A stretch of 64,000 nucleotides of DNA. Source: an uncultured Sphingomonadales bacterium. Lineage in GTDB: Bacteria > Pseudomonadota > Alphaproteobacteria > Sphingomonadales > Sphingomonadaceae. This document shows, piece after piece, positions 44,454-53,444 of the stretch (within the stretch, counting starts at the first letter, position 1; each line of letters begins with the position of its first letter). Below the pieces are notes generated by a model. It did not search any database, was not told where the DNA came from, and was given only the letters and a program-made list of their open reading frames with translations. The DNA lies in NCBI GenBank assembly GCA_903832325.1, contig CAILBC010000004.1, positions 44,872-108,871 on the forward strand, read 5' to 3'. The translations under genes were made by a program, and so were the position numbers.

Positions 44454-46292
44454 CTAACCTTCGATCAGATGGACATGCGGTGGCGGTGGATCGCGATAGA
44501 GATCGCGAACCTGATCGGCGCGCAAACGCCGCACGGCGCCGGCCCTGATCGACCCTTTGTCCGCCAGTTCCCCTGCCTCGGCATTGGGTGGACTGTCCTG
44601 CAGCGAAAACCGCATGATCTTGCGGCTCGATGTGTTGTTCTCAAGGTTGTAACCGGCAATGACAGCCTTGACCGCGCGCACGACTTTGTCATCGCGGTTC
44701 AATTCTTGCGGCGTGGCATCGGGACGGCCTGCCAGTTCTCGTGCTGCACTCAGATTGAGCCAGGCGAGCATGGTGACAAAGGCCTCGCCTTCGCCGCACA
44801 GCACCACTTGCAGCAACAGCGTGGCGGCAGTCAGCACCAGTTCCTGCAATTCGCCCGTGCGCACGAACGTCCCGGTCACCAGCTTGAATTCATCCGACAT
44901 CCGCCCGGCAAAGGCCAGGCCCTGCACGGGATCGTCGGGCGACACGAACGCGGCCGCATCCCCCATCGAAAAATAACCCTCATCGTCGAGCATCGCCGCA
45001 GTCTTTTCGGGTTCCCGAAGATAGCCGGGCGTCACCGCCGCGCTCCGCACGCGCACTTCATAGCGTTCGCCGTCGAGCGGGACCAGCTTCATTTCGAACC
45101 CCGGCTGCGGCAGCCCGATCATGCCGACACGGTCGGTTGGCCAATAGACCAGCGCGCCACCTGGCCCGGTTTCGGTCGACCCGTACCCACACACAAACGG
45201 GATCTTGTAGCCGGTATGTTCGATCGCCAGCGCCTGCATCCGGCGCGCGACATCATCGGGCAGCCGCGCCCCGCCATAGCCCATCGTCAACAGGCGCGCG
45301 AAAAAGCACTGCGCCAGATCGCGATCCTGTTCAAGCGCATCTGCCAGCATGATATAACCGGCAGGCATGCTGAAATAGTTGGTCGGCGATACGTGGCGAA
45401 GATTGGCCAAAGTCCGCGCAAAATCGTCGCCCATCGGGCGACCATCGTCGATAAAGAACGTGCCACCGCTGATCAGCGTCGCCGCCAGCACCGCAGCCCC
45501 GGTCACATGGCTCCACGGCATCCAGTCAAGCCGGCGGATGCCGTCGCGACCAATCTGGCCATAGGCGGTGAGGTTCGATGAAACAGCAACGATCACATTG
45601 CGCTGGGTCTGGATGACCGCTTTGGGCGCACCACTTGATCCCGATGTGAACATATACCGTGCGGGGGCATCGGGATCGATCCGGTCAAATGCCGTGTCCA
45701 CTGCGGTGCCGGGTACAGTGGCGACGAGGTCGGCATAGTGCAGATCGCCAGCGCGGTGGTCATCGACTGAAATCACCGGCAGCGCAGGATCGAGCCGATC
45801 GAGCGCGGCGGCATATTGCCGACCGTTCTGCACGAATAACACGCCCGGCTCGACGATTTCCAGCCGTTCTTCCAACTGCTTTGCAGCGCTGGCCTGCAAG
45901 GCATAAGCGGCAGTCAACGGCGCAACCGGAATCCCGACCAGCAACGCCGCGAACGTGATCATCGCATGTTCGATCGAATTGGCGCTGAAAATGACCAGCG
46001 ATTTGCCCGCCGGAACTCGCAAATCAAGCAAGGCCTGCGCCAGACTATCGACCTGGCGCCGCGCTTCACCGAACGTGATCGAGCGCCAGCCCTCACCGCT
46101 ACGCTCCGCAATCCAGGGCGCGTTGGGGCGGGTTTCGGATTGCTGGCGCAGGCAGGCCGACAACGAACTTGCGCCCGGCACCAACGGAATGCGGCTGCTA
46201 AGCAGCACGGTCCCATCGCTGCGCCGCTCGATCGCGATGTCGCGGGGAATGAAGGGCATATCCCGGAAAGTGGCCGAAACAGGATTGGTCAT
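44454..46292 (-). CDS. AMP-forming acyl/aryl-CoA synthetase (feruloyl-CoA synthetase-like)
   Basis: A 612-residue ANL-superfamily ligase. The P-loop-like TSGSSGAPK is at 216-224, GYGSTETGPGG is the A5 motif, and a GD-containing motif GDAAAFVSP is followed by the C-terminal subdomain. The N-terminal FRDMPFIPRDIAIERRSDGTVLL resembles the feruloyl-CoA synthase subgroup. It makes an acyl-CoA from acid, ATP and CoA. It lies between an SDR gene (19 bp upstream) and the hydroxylase gene (80 bp downstream), and faces divergent acyl-CoA dehydrogenase genes, so side-chain beta-oxidation of a phenylalkanoic acid is likely. Confidence 0.82.
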   Translation of the reverse strand: MTNPVSATFRDMPFIPRDIAIERRSDGTVLLSSRIPLVPGASSLSACLRQQSETRPNAPWIAERSGEGWRSITFGEARRQVDSLAQALLDLRVPAGKSLVIFSANSIEHAMITFAALLVGIPVAPLTAAYALQASAAKQLEERLEIVEPGVLFVQNGRQYAAALDRLDPALPVISVDDHRAGDLHYADLVATVPGTAVDTAFDRIDPDAPARYMFTSGSSGAPKAVIQTQRNVIVAVSSNLTAYGQIGRDGIRRLDWMPWSHVTGAAVLAATLISGGTFFIDDGRPMGDDFARTLANLRHVSPTNYFSMPAGYIMLADALEQDRDLAQCFFARLLTMGYGGARLPDDVARRMQALAIEHTGYKIPFVCGYGSTETGPGGALVYWPTDRVGMIGLPQPGFEMKLVPLDGERYEVRVRSAAVTPGYLREPEKTAAMLDDEGYFSMGDAAAFVSPDDPVQGLAFAGRMSDEFKLVTGTFVRTGELQELVLTAATLLLQVVLCGEGEAFVTMLAWLNLSAARELAGRPDATPQELNRDDKVVRAVKAVIAGYNLENNTSSRKIMRFSLQDSPPNAEAGELADKGSIRAGAVRRLRADQVRDLYRDPPPPHVHLIEG

Positions 46293-46311
46293 CGGGGTGT
46301 CCTTTGTCCGG

Positions 46312-47073
46312 TCAATGCATCACCGCGCCACCATCAACGACCAGAGTCTGGCCGGTGATAAAGGATGCGTCTTCGCTGGCGAGGAAACAGGTCGCCCCGA
46401 TCAGATCTTCGGGCATCTGGTCGCGCTTGATCGCGCGAACATTGCGCGCACGCTCGATCTGGGCTGCGGTCGTATCGTTTTCCATCCGCACCACGCCCGA
46501 GCTCAAGGTAAAGCCCGGCGCGACGGCGTTGACCGTAATGCCATCTACCCCCAGTTCGCGGGCCATGCTGCGGGTCATCACCGTCAGCGCGCCTTTGGTG
46601 GCGACATAGTGCAGCATGTTGGGCGGCGCGGAAAACACCGTGGCAGAGGTAATGTTGACAATCCGCCCGTGTCCCGACGCTTTCAGCATGGGCAGGCAGG
46701 CAGTGACCGTGCGAAACACCCCGGTCACATTGACGGCAAAGACCTTTTCCCACTCGGCAATGGTCAGATCCTCAAACGGGCCGCGTGTGACCGTGGTGAA
46801 CAACCCGGCGTTGTTGATCAGGATATCCAGCGCGCCAAAATTGACTTTGGCCATGGCGACCGCCGCATCGACCTGCTGATCGCTGGTGACATCCATGATT
46901 GCGCCCAGCAGGCGCCCTTCACTGGATTGTTTCAACCTGGCAAATTCGTCGCTCAGCCGGATATCACCGGCGACAACCTTGCAGCCGCGAGCCAGCAGGC
47001 CTCTGGCCAATTCGAGCCCGATGCCCGATCCCGCCCCGGTTACCAGTGCAACCTTGTCGGTAAGGTTCGCCAT
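46312..47073 (-). CDS. short-chain dehydrogenase/reductase
   Basis: A 253-residue SDR with TGAGSGIG starting at 12, NNAG at 87-90, and catalytic Ser143, Tyr156 and Lys160 (YVATK). It is the first gene of the long minus-strand block running to hpaI. Together with the CoA ligase and the divergent acyl-CoA dehydrogenases, a 3-hydroxyacyl-CoA dehydrogenase role is possible, but SDR substrates cannot be read reliably. Confidence 0.87.
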   Translation of the reverse strand: MANLTDKVALVTGAGSGIGLELARGLLARGCKVVAGDIRLSDEFARLKQSSEGRLLGAIMDVTSDQQVDAAVAMAKVNFGALDILINNAGLFTTVTRGPFEDLTIAEWEKVFAVNVTGVFRTVTACLPMLKASGHGRIVNITSATVFSAPPNMLHYVATKGALTVMTRSMARELGVDGITVNAVAPGFTLSSGVVRMENDTTAAQIERARNVRAIKRDQMPEDLIGATCFLASEDASFITGQTLVVDGGAVMH

Positions 47074-47244
47074 TGATTTCTCCCAATCCTGAAATCCGAT
47101 CTTTTTGTCAGCGCGCAGGGACTGCCAAATTTATCTCACAATGCAAGGAATTTTTAAATTGAATTTTGTCGCTTCCCAGGCGACCGTCGCACTCTGGAAG
47201 CTTGCACAATGCGCGCAGGCCCGCTACCACAATCTCAGCAATAC

Positions 47245-47267
47245 GAATATAAGGCACACTGATATTA
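47245..47267. promoter_or_regulatory. ATATAAGGCA motif in MarR promoter
   Basis: Closely matches the element at 15262-15282. Ending 16 bp before the MarR ATG, it overlaps where the -10 region or transcript start must be, as expected for an autoregulatory operator. Confidence 0.45.
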
Positions 47268-47283
47268 GGCTGGGTTGCAAGCG

Positions 47284-47742
47284 ATGAACGACTTTTCCAA
47301 CAGTCGCACGATCTACCTCCTCAAGCGCACCGAGATCATGCTGCGAAGCATGCTCGAAGACGCACTGAAAGGCCTGCCCGTTACGGTCGGCCAATATGTG
47401 ATCCTGTCGCTGCTGAAATACATGCCCAAGGCCTCGTCAGCCGAACTCTCGCGCAAATCAGGCGTGACCCCGCAGACGATGTCGGAAACCATCACGATCT
47501 TTGAAGACCGTGGCTATATTCTCAGAAAACAGTCCACCGAACACAAGCGCATTCTGGAAATCAGCCTGACCCCGACGGGGCGCGCGCTGCTGGAAGACTG
47601 CGAAGCGATGGTGGACACGGTCGAGGACAAATTGTTCGCCAATATGGGCAAGGACAATGTCGATCAGTTGAGGGCCATGCTCAAAGCAATCCTGCACGCT
47701 GGCGAAGCGCGACCGGGCGATGGCGGTCAGGGAACAAAATAA
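47284..47742 (+). CDS. MarR-family transcriptional regulator
   Basis: A 152-residue MarR protein with winged helix KASSAELSRKSGVTPQTMSETITIFEDRGYILR and wing STEHKRILEISLT. The ATG at 47284 is used; a TTG three codons upstream is also possible. It is divergent from the SDR/CoA-ligase/hpa block and overlaps the acyl-CoA dehydrogenase start by one base (TAATG), so it probably controls both directions through the 210-bp gap. Confidence 0.9.
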   Translation: MNDFSNSRTIYLLKRTEIMLRSMLEDALKGLPVTVGQYVILSLLKYMPKASSAELSRKSGVTPQTMSETITIFEDRGYILRKQSTEHKRILEISLTPTGRALLEDCEAMVDTVEDKLFANMGKDNVDQLRAMLKAILHAGEARPGDGGQGTK

Positions 47743-48929
47743 TGGCCTTCGATTATTCCCCCCAGGATTTGCAATTCGCCGACGACGTGCGCGCATTCAT
47801 CCAGGCGAACCTCGACGCGGGCGTGCGAAAAAAAATCCTTTCCGGCATGCTGCCCACACGCAGCGAGCGCGAAAAGTGGCAGAAATCGCTTTACGCGCGC
47901 GGCTGGGCGGCGCCGAGCTGGCCGGTCGAATTCGGCGGCACCGGCTGGACGGTGGTACAGCGCCATATCTTCGACGAGGTGCTGACCGAAGAAGGCGCGC
48001 CCGGCTTCCCGGTGTTCGGGATGTCGATGCTCGCCCCCGTGTTGATGCGGTTCGGCACCGAACGGCAAAAGCGCGAAATTTTGCCCGCCATCCTCACCAT
48101 GGACGATTTCTGGTGCCAGGGTTTTTCCGAGCCCGGCGCCGGATCGGATCTGGCCGGAGTGCGCTCCACCGCGCGGCTCGAAGACGGGTTCTGGATTATC
48201 AACGGCCAGAAAATCTGGACCACGCTGGCGCACGAAGCGAACAAGATCTTCGTGCTGGTGCGGACCTCCGTGGCGGAAAAAAAGCAGCTCGGCCTCAGCA
48301 TTCTGTTGCTCGCCATGGACACGCCGGGGATCACCGTCAGGCCGATCATCACCATCGACAACCATCACGAAGTCAACGAAGTTTTCTTTGATGACGTCAG
48401 GGTACCGGCCGAAAATATCATCGGCGAAGAAGGCCTCGGCTGGACTTATGCCAAATTCTTGCTTGGCCACGAACGCACCTCGATTGCCCGGATCGGCCAG
48501 TCCCGGCGCGAATTGAAGCGGCTGATCGCAACGGCAAGCACGATTCCCTGGCGCGACGGGATGGTCAGCCAGGCGCCCTGGTTCAAGCGCCGTCACGCAC
48601 AGATCGAGATCCGTCACCGCATTCTGGAGGCCACCACGCTGCGCCTGTTGGCAATGGTGGCCGAAGGCGGCAAGCCGGGCAGCGAAGCCAACTTGCTCAA
48701 GATCCACGGATCAGAAGTGCAGCAGGATCTGGCCGAACTGTGGATGGATGTCGTCGGCGAATACGGTTTTGCCTATGGTCAGGACGCAATCGCGGACATC
48801 GGCGAAATGGTGCCGTGGGAGGCCAACTATGTCGCGGGGTCCTATTTCAACAGCCGGAAGCTGTCGATTTATGGCGGATCGAACGAAATCCAGCGCAACA
48901 TTATCGCCAAATCCGCGCTCGGGCTGTGA
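47742..48929 (+). CDS. acyl-CoA dehydrogenase (1)
   Basis: A 395-residue FAD-dependent acyl-CoA dehydrogenase. QGFSEPGAGSDLAG is the flavin/substrate segment, WTTLAHEAN follows, and the C-terminus is YGGSNEIQRNIIAKSALGL. It desaturates an acyl-CoA at C2-C3 and passes electrons to ETF. With the shorter partner encoded next it resembles the two-subunit ACAD pairs of steroid and terpenoid degradation. Its substrate may be a side-chain CoA ester made by the divergent ligase. Confidence 0.92.
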   Translation: MAFDYSPQDLQFADDVRAFIQANLDAGVRKKILSGMLPTRSEREKWQKSLYARGWAAPSWPVEFGGTGWTVVQRHIFDEVLTEEGAPGFPVFGMSMLAPVLMRFGTERQKREILPAILTMDDFWCQGFSEPGAGSDLAGVRSTARLEDGFWIINGQKIWTTLAHEANKIFVLVRTSVAEKKQLGLSILLLAMDTPGITVRPIITIDNHHEVNEVFFDDVRVPAENIIGEEGLGWTYAKFLLGHERTSIARIGQSRRELKRLIATASTIPWRDGMVSQAPWFKRRHAQIEIRHRILEATTLRLLAMVAEGGKPGSEANLLKIHGSEVQQDLAELWMDVVGEYGFAYGQDAIADIGEMVPWEANYVAGSYFNSRKLSIYGGSNEIQRNIIAKSALGL

Positions 48930-48934
48930 CGGAC

Positions 48935-50035
48935 ATGACCATGCAAACCGAAACGCAAACCATGCTGTCGCATTCGATCAGCGCGATGCTGGACAAGCAC
49001 CAGCCGAGTGATCGCCTGCGTGAAGGCCTTGCCGCGACCAACTTGTGGGGGGCGCTGGTTGAACTTGGCCTTGCCGGTGCTGAAATTCCCGAGGCATTCG
49101 GCGGACTGGGGCTGAGCTTTACAGACATCGCGCCGATGTTCGAGGACCTGGGACGCGGCCTTGCCACGACCTGTTATCTGGAATTTGCGGTCATGGGCAC
49201 GTGGCTGCTGCACGCCAGCGACAATCTGGTGGCGCATGGCCTGCTGGCGGGTGCGGCCACTGGCGACACCCGCGCGGTGCTGACTTTTTCGGAATTCGGT
49301 TCTGCGGGCGATCCGGCGTTCGCGCGGACAAGTGCGACGGCGACAGCAGCAGGCTGGTCGCTAAATGGTGCGAAGTCGGTCGTGGTCGGGGGAAGCCTGG
49401 CCACGCACCTGCTGGTGCCTGCCATGCAGGATGGCAAACTGGCGCTGTTTCTGGTGCCTGCTGATGCGCCCGGTGTCACGCGTCACAGCTTGCAACTTTA
49501 CGACGCCAGCAGTGCCGCAGATATCACACTCGACAATGCCTGCGTTGCGGCAAGCCACTTGCTCGCGCGCGGCGAACAAGCCAGTGCGCTGATCACACTG
49601 GCGCTGGATCGCGCCCGCGCGGCCCTCTGCCATGAAGCGGTCGGTCTGATGGCAGCGGTGCATGACCTGACGCTCGACTATGTCAAATCGCGCAAGCAAT
49701 TCGGTCAGCCGATCGGCGCTTTCCAGACGATGCAGCATCGGCTGGCCACGATGTTCATGGATCTCGAGCTTTGCCGCTCCGCTGCCGACGTTGCGACCAG
49801 TGCCGCGCAGCACAGCGCCACACCGCAACAGCGGATGCAGGCGGTGTCGGCGGCGATGGTCACGCTGTGCCAGTGCGCGCGCAATATCGGACAAAGTGCG
49901 GTTCAGGCCCATGGCGGCATTGCCCTTACCCGCGAGTATCAGGCGGGGCACTATTTCAAACGGCTGACGATGATCGAACGCTATCTCGGCACCGGTGACG
50001 ATCACCTGGAGCGCTATATCGCTCTGGCAAGCTAA
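48935..50035 (+). CDS. acyl-CoA dehydrogenase (2), shorter partner
   Basis: A 366-residue acyl-CoA dehydrogenase-like protein. I use the ATG at 48935, 5 bp after the previous stop; the frame is open into the upstream gene but that overlap is unlikely. HGGIALTREYQAGHYFKRL is the conserved C-terminal block. The typical nucleotide-binding segments are less conserved than in its neighbour, as often seen when one subunit of an ACAD heteromer carries only part of the active site. Heteromer formation is inference. Confidence 0.88.
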   Translation: MTMQTETQTMLSHSISAMLDKHQPSDRLREGLAATNLWGALVELGLAGAEIPEAFGGLGLSFTDIAPMFEDLGRGLATTCYLEFAVMGTWLLHASDNLVAHGLLAGAATGDTRAVLTFSEFGSAGDPAFARTSATATAAGWSLNGAKSVVVGGSLATHLLVPAMQDGKLALFLVPADAPGVTRHSLQLYDASSAADITLDNACVAASHLLARGEQASALITLALDRARAALCHEAVGLMAAVHDLTLDYVKSRKQFGQPIGAFQTMQHRLATMFMDLELCRSAADVATSAAQHSATPQQRMQAVSAAMVTLCQCARNIGQSAVQAHGGIALTREYQAGHYFKRLTMIERYLGTGDDHLERYIALAS

Positions 50036-50073
50036 TGAATTCAGAATCTTTTTAAAATTTCGGGGAAACCGGC

Positions 50074-51513
50074 GTGACCCAATTTCAATATCCCGCACCA
50101 AAACTGTTCATCGCCGGCGAATGGCGCGGCGTCGAAGGCCGTGACACGATCCCGGTGGTCAACCCGGCCACCGAGGAGGTGATTGCCCAGCTTCCCGTCG
50201 CTACTATCGCCGACCTAGACGAAGCGCTCGACGCGGCAAACCGCGCCTTTGCACAATGGCGCGCAACCTCGGCCTTTGAACGCGCCACCATTCTGCATCG
50301 CGCGGGTCAATTGATGCGCGAACGGGCCGTCCACATCGGCCACGTATCGACCGTCGAACAAGGCAAGGTCCTGGCCGAATCGACTGCCGAAGCCACGGCC
50401 AGCGGCGACATTTTCGACTGGTTCGCCGAAGAGGCACGCCGCGCCTATGGCCGCATCGTGCCCAGCAAACAGCCCGGCGTCCGCCACAATGTGCTGAAGG
50501 AAGCGATCGGGCCGATAGCGGCGTTTACGCCGTGGAATTTTCCGCTGACCATCCCATCGCGAAAGCTGGCAGCGGCGCTGGCGGCAGGGTGCACGGTAAT
50601 CATCAAGCCCGCCGAGGAAACCCCCGGCACCTGCCTCGAACTGGCGCGCGCGCTTGACGATGCGGGCCTGCCCAAAGGCGTGCTGAATGTGGTGTTCGGC
50701 CATCCCGCGCAAATATCCGAACACCTGATTGCCTCTCCGGTGATCAAGAAGATTTCCTTCACCGGGTCCACTGCGGTCGGCAAGCACTTGTCCGAACTGG
50801 CGGCGCGCGGAATGAAAAAGACCACCATGGAACTGGGCGGGCACGCCCCGGTGATCGTGTGCGACGATGCCGATATCGATCAGGCCGCGCTGGCCATGGC
50901 GCGATCGAAATACCGCAACGCCGGGCAGATCTGCATCGCGCCGACACGGTTCTATCTGCACGACAGCGTGCATGACCGCTTCGTCGACGCGTTCATCGGC
51001 CATGTCACCCGCCTGAAAGTGGGCAATGGTCTTGACCCCACTACAACGATGGGTCCGCTGGCCAATGAACGCCGGCTTGGCGCGATGGCATCGCTGATCA
51101 ATGATGCGGTCGGCAAAGGCGCCAGGCTGCAAACGGGCGGCGCGCGCGTGGGCAATGTCGGCAATTTCTGGCAACCGACGCTCCTGTGCGATGTGCCCAA
51201 TACCGCGGATATCATGAACATCGAACCGTTTGGCCCGATTGCCGTAACCCAGCGCTTCGACGATCTCGACGCCGCGATCCGCGAAGCCAACCGCCTGCCC
51301 TATGGCCTGGCGGCCTATGCCTTCACCGCTTCGAGCAGCCGCGCCAACGCGCTGGGCGAGCGGATCGAGGCGGGCATGATCGGCATCAATTTTGCCGTGC
51401 TGACCGGCCCCGAAACCCCGTTTGGCGGAATCAAGGAAAGTGGCCACGGGTCCGAAGGCGGGATCGAAGGGCTCGACGGCTATCTCAACACCAAATACGT
51501 GGCGCAGGCCTGA
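50074..51513 (+). CDS. NAD(P)-dependent aldehyde dehydrogenase (succinate semialdehyde dehydrogenase-like)
   Basis: A 479-residue aldehyde dehydrogenase starting at GTG. Catalytic residues are Glu253 (MELGGHAP) and Cys287 (GQICIAPTRF), and the C-terminal PFGGIKESGHGSEGG is typical of GabD-like enzymes. Length and motif positions equal those of the enzyme at 16932-18371. Succinate semialdehyde is the end product of the adjacent hpa block, so this is the best candidate to convert it to succinate. It follows the acyl-CoA dehydrogenases by 38 bp. Confidence 0.9.
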   Translation: MTQFQYPAPKLFIAGEWRGVEGRDTIPVVNPATEEVIAQLPVATIADLDEALDAANRAFAQWRATSAFERATILHRAGQLMRERAVHIGHVSTVEQGKVLAESTAEATASGDIFDWFAEEARRAYGRIVPSKQPGVRHNVLKEAIGPIAAFTPWNFPLTIPSRKLAAALAAGCTVIIKPAEETPGTCLELARALDDAGLPKGVLNVVFGHPAQISEHLIASPVIKKISFTGSTAVGKHLSELAARGMKKTTMELGGHAPVIVCDDADIDQAALAMARSKYRNAGQICIAPTRFYLHDSVHDRFVDAFIGHVTRLKVGNGLDPTTTMGPLANERRLGAMASLINDAVGKGARLQTGGARVGNVGNFWQPTLLCDVPNTADIMNIEPFGPIAVTQRFDDLDAAIREANRLPYGLAAYAFTASSSRANALGERIEAGMIGINFAVLTGPETPFGGIKESGHGSEGGIEGLDGYLNTKYVAQA

Positions 51514-51522
51514 CGGGCCTGC

Positions 51523-52704
51523 TTATTCGAGCGCCTGATAGAATGCCGCCCGCACGTCTTCGCCCAGCGGGAATTTCTGGCCAAGGTATTGCGTCATGAC
51601 CACCCCGGTGACGTCGTTCACCGGGTCGAGCCAGAAATAGGTGGTGGCCGCCCCTTCCCAGCCGCATTCACCGGCGACGCCATAGAACGGCGCTTCGCCC
51701 GGCTTGACCATCACCCGACCGCCCAGCCCCCAGCCATAGCCACGATATTTCGGCAAGGCCCCGATGCCGATCGGGATCTGGGATTCGGGCAGGCGATTGG
51801 TCCACAGCGCTGAAATGCCCGCCTTTGAAACCAGCCGCTGTCCCTCTGCGGTGCAACCAGTCATCAGGAAACGAGCCGCTTTGGTGTAGTCGGGTACGGT
51901 CGAAAACAGGCCAAGACCGCCGCGCGTATAGGCGGGATTGTCGGCCGCATAGGTCATATAGGGCGCGCCGTAAGACAACGACCCATCGGCATTGTTCTGA
52001 GGCTTTGACATGCCCGGGCGCAGATTGGCATCGCCAAACATCGGCAGAATCCGCGCCCGTTCGGATTCGGGCACAAAAAAACCGGTGTCGATCAAGCCCA
52101 GCGGCGCGAACAGGCGTTCGCGCAGCACTTCGCCCAACGGCTTGCCTTCGATCACCGCAATCAGGTGGCCCAGCACATCGATCGAATAGGAATAGTGCCA
52201 GACCGAGCCAGGATCAGCGAACAAGGGCTGTTCGGCCAGGCTGTTTACCAGATCCGCAAGGCTGTGATGGTCGGCGAATTTGACCTTTTCCAGATAGAGC
52301 GGCGCGACTGGATTGCCCTGTTGCCATTGATAGGTGATGCCGGATCGATGGGTAAACAAATGCTCGACCAGCAGGGTCGTATGGGCCGGGCGCTGCGTGC
52401 CATCGGCCAACAGCACCTGACGATCGGCAAACTGCGGCAGATGCACCTCGACCGCATCGGACAGCCGCAGCTTGCCTTCGTCGATCAGCATCACCGCGAC
52501 CGCCGCGACCAGCGGCTTGGTCATAGAAAAAATGCGATAGAGCGGCACTGCGGGCAACGCGGCGCCAGTGTTGACATCGGCCAGCCCGGTCAGACCGGCG
52601 GTCAGCGTTTGGCCGCCCTGTTCGATATGCCATTCGACGCTGGCATAGGCGCGGGTGCGGACATAGCCTTCAGCGCGCTGGGCGACACGTTCGAGATGGT
52701 ACAT
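51523..52704 (-). CDS. serine hydrolase of the beta-lactamase/esterase family
   Basis: A 393-residue class C beta-lactamase-fold protein with nucleophile motif S60-M-T-K63 and the second motif Y171-S-Y173. EstB-type esterases have this form and hydrolyse short esters. There is no signal peptide, so it is cytoplasmic. It converges on the aldehyde dehydrogenase, with 9 bp between stops, and lies downstream of three RraA-fold genes on the same strand. Confidence 0.85.
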   Translation of the reverse strand: MYHLERVAQRAEGYVRTRAYASVEWHIEQGGQTLTAGLTGLADVNTGAALPAVPLYRIFSMTKPLVAAVAVMLIDEGKLRLSDAVEVHLPQFADRQVLLADGTQRPAHTTLLVEHLFTHRSGITYQWQQGNPVAPLYLEKVKFADHHSLADLVNSLAEQPLFADPGSVWHYSYSIDVLGHLIAVIEGKPLGEVLRERLFAPLGLIDTGFFVPESERARILPMFGDANLRPGMSKPQNNADGSLSYGAPYMTYAADNPAYTRGGLGLFSTVPDYTKAARFLMTGCTAEGQRLVSKAGISALWTNRLPESQIPIGIGALPKYRGYGWGLGGRVMVKPGEAPFYGVAGECGWEGAATTYFWLDPVNDVTGVVMTQYLGQKFPLGEDVRAAFYQALE

Positions 52705-52733
52705 GGTCAGACCTTTTTTCAGCGCAGAAATTG

Positions 52734-53411
52734 CTAGCGGTAGTCAAAGCCCTTGGCGGCAAGGCGGGCACGCAAATTGTACAAATCGAGGCTGAGTTCG
52801 CCCTTGCGCAGCGCCTGACGCTTCTCTTCTTCGTCGGCTATGCGTCGTTCCGATGCCGCAAGCGCCGCGGCCGCATCCTGCCGGGGGACGACCACCACGC
52901 CGTCATCGTCGGCCACGATCACATCGCCCGGTTTCACAATCGCCCCGCCGCACGGGATCGGCACATTGACCCAACCCAGCGTCTCCTTGACCGTGCCCCA
53001 CGCACAAACCGCGCTGGACCAGACCGGAAAGCCCATCCGCCGCAAATCGCGCACATCGCGCACCCCGGCATCAATCACCAGCCCGGCAACGCCAAGCGCC
53101 TGCGCCGATTCCGCCAACAGATCGCCGAAATAACCCGCGTCCGAAGGAGAAAACGGCGAAACCACCAGGATATCGCCCGGCTGGACCAGTTCCAGCGCGA
53201 CATGGATCATCCAATTGTCCGCAGGCGGGATCGACACCGTAACCGCGCTGCCGGCAATGCAGCGATCCTGCTGGATCGGGCGCATCCGCGATGCCATCAG
53301 CCCGGTGCGGCCCATCGCTTCGTGAATGGTCGCCACGCCGGCCTTGGCCAGCCCGTCGATCACCGCAGCGTCGGCGCGCTCGATCTCACGTGTTGCAAAA
53401 CCCATCGACAC
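52734..53411 (-). CDS. 4-carboxy-4-hydroxy-2-oxoadipate aldolase/oxaloacetate decarboxylase-like (RraA fold)
   Basis: A 225-residue protein of the HMG/CHA aldolase type (LigK/GalC/ProA). [11 protein letters not shown] carries the pyruvate-binding glycines, the metal-proximal VIDAGVRD has Asp114, Arg118 and Asp119, and [17 protein letters not shown] is highly characteristic of LigK. Such enzymes cleave 4-carboxy-4-hydroxy-2-oxoadipate to pyruvate and oxaloacetate in protocatechuate 4,5-cleavage and gallate pathways. No LigAB or LigI is in the window, so its pathway partners lie elsewhere. It is the last of three tandem related genes. Confidence 0.87.
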   Translation of the reverse strand: MSMGFATREIERADAAVIDGLAKAGVATIHEAMGRTGLMASRMRPIQQDRCIAGSAVTVSIPPADNWMIHVALELVQPGDILVVSPFSPSDAGYFGDLLAESAQALGVAGLVIDAGVRDVRDLRRMGFPVWSSAVCAWGTVKETLGWVNVPIPCGGAIVKPGDVIVADDDGVVVVPRQDAAAALAASERRIADEEEKRQALRKGELSLDLYNLRARLAAKGFDYR

Positions 53412-53444
53412 TTCCCCTGACCGAACGTTCCTGGTGATTTGCGT

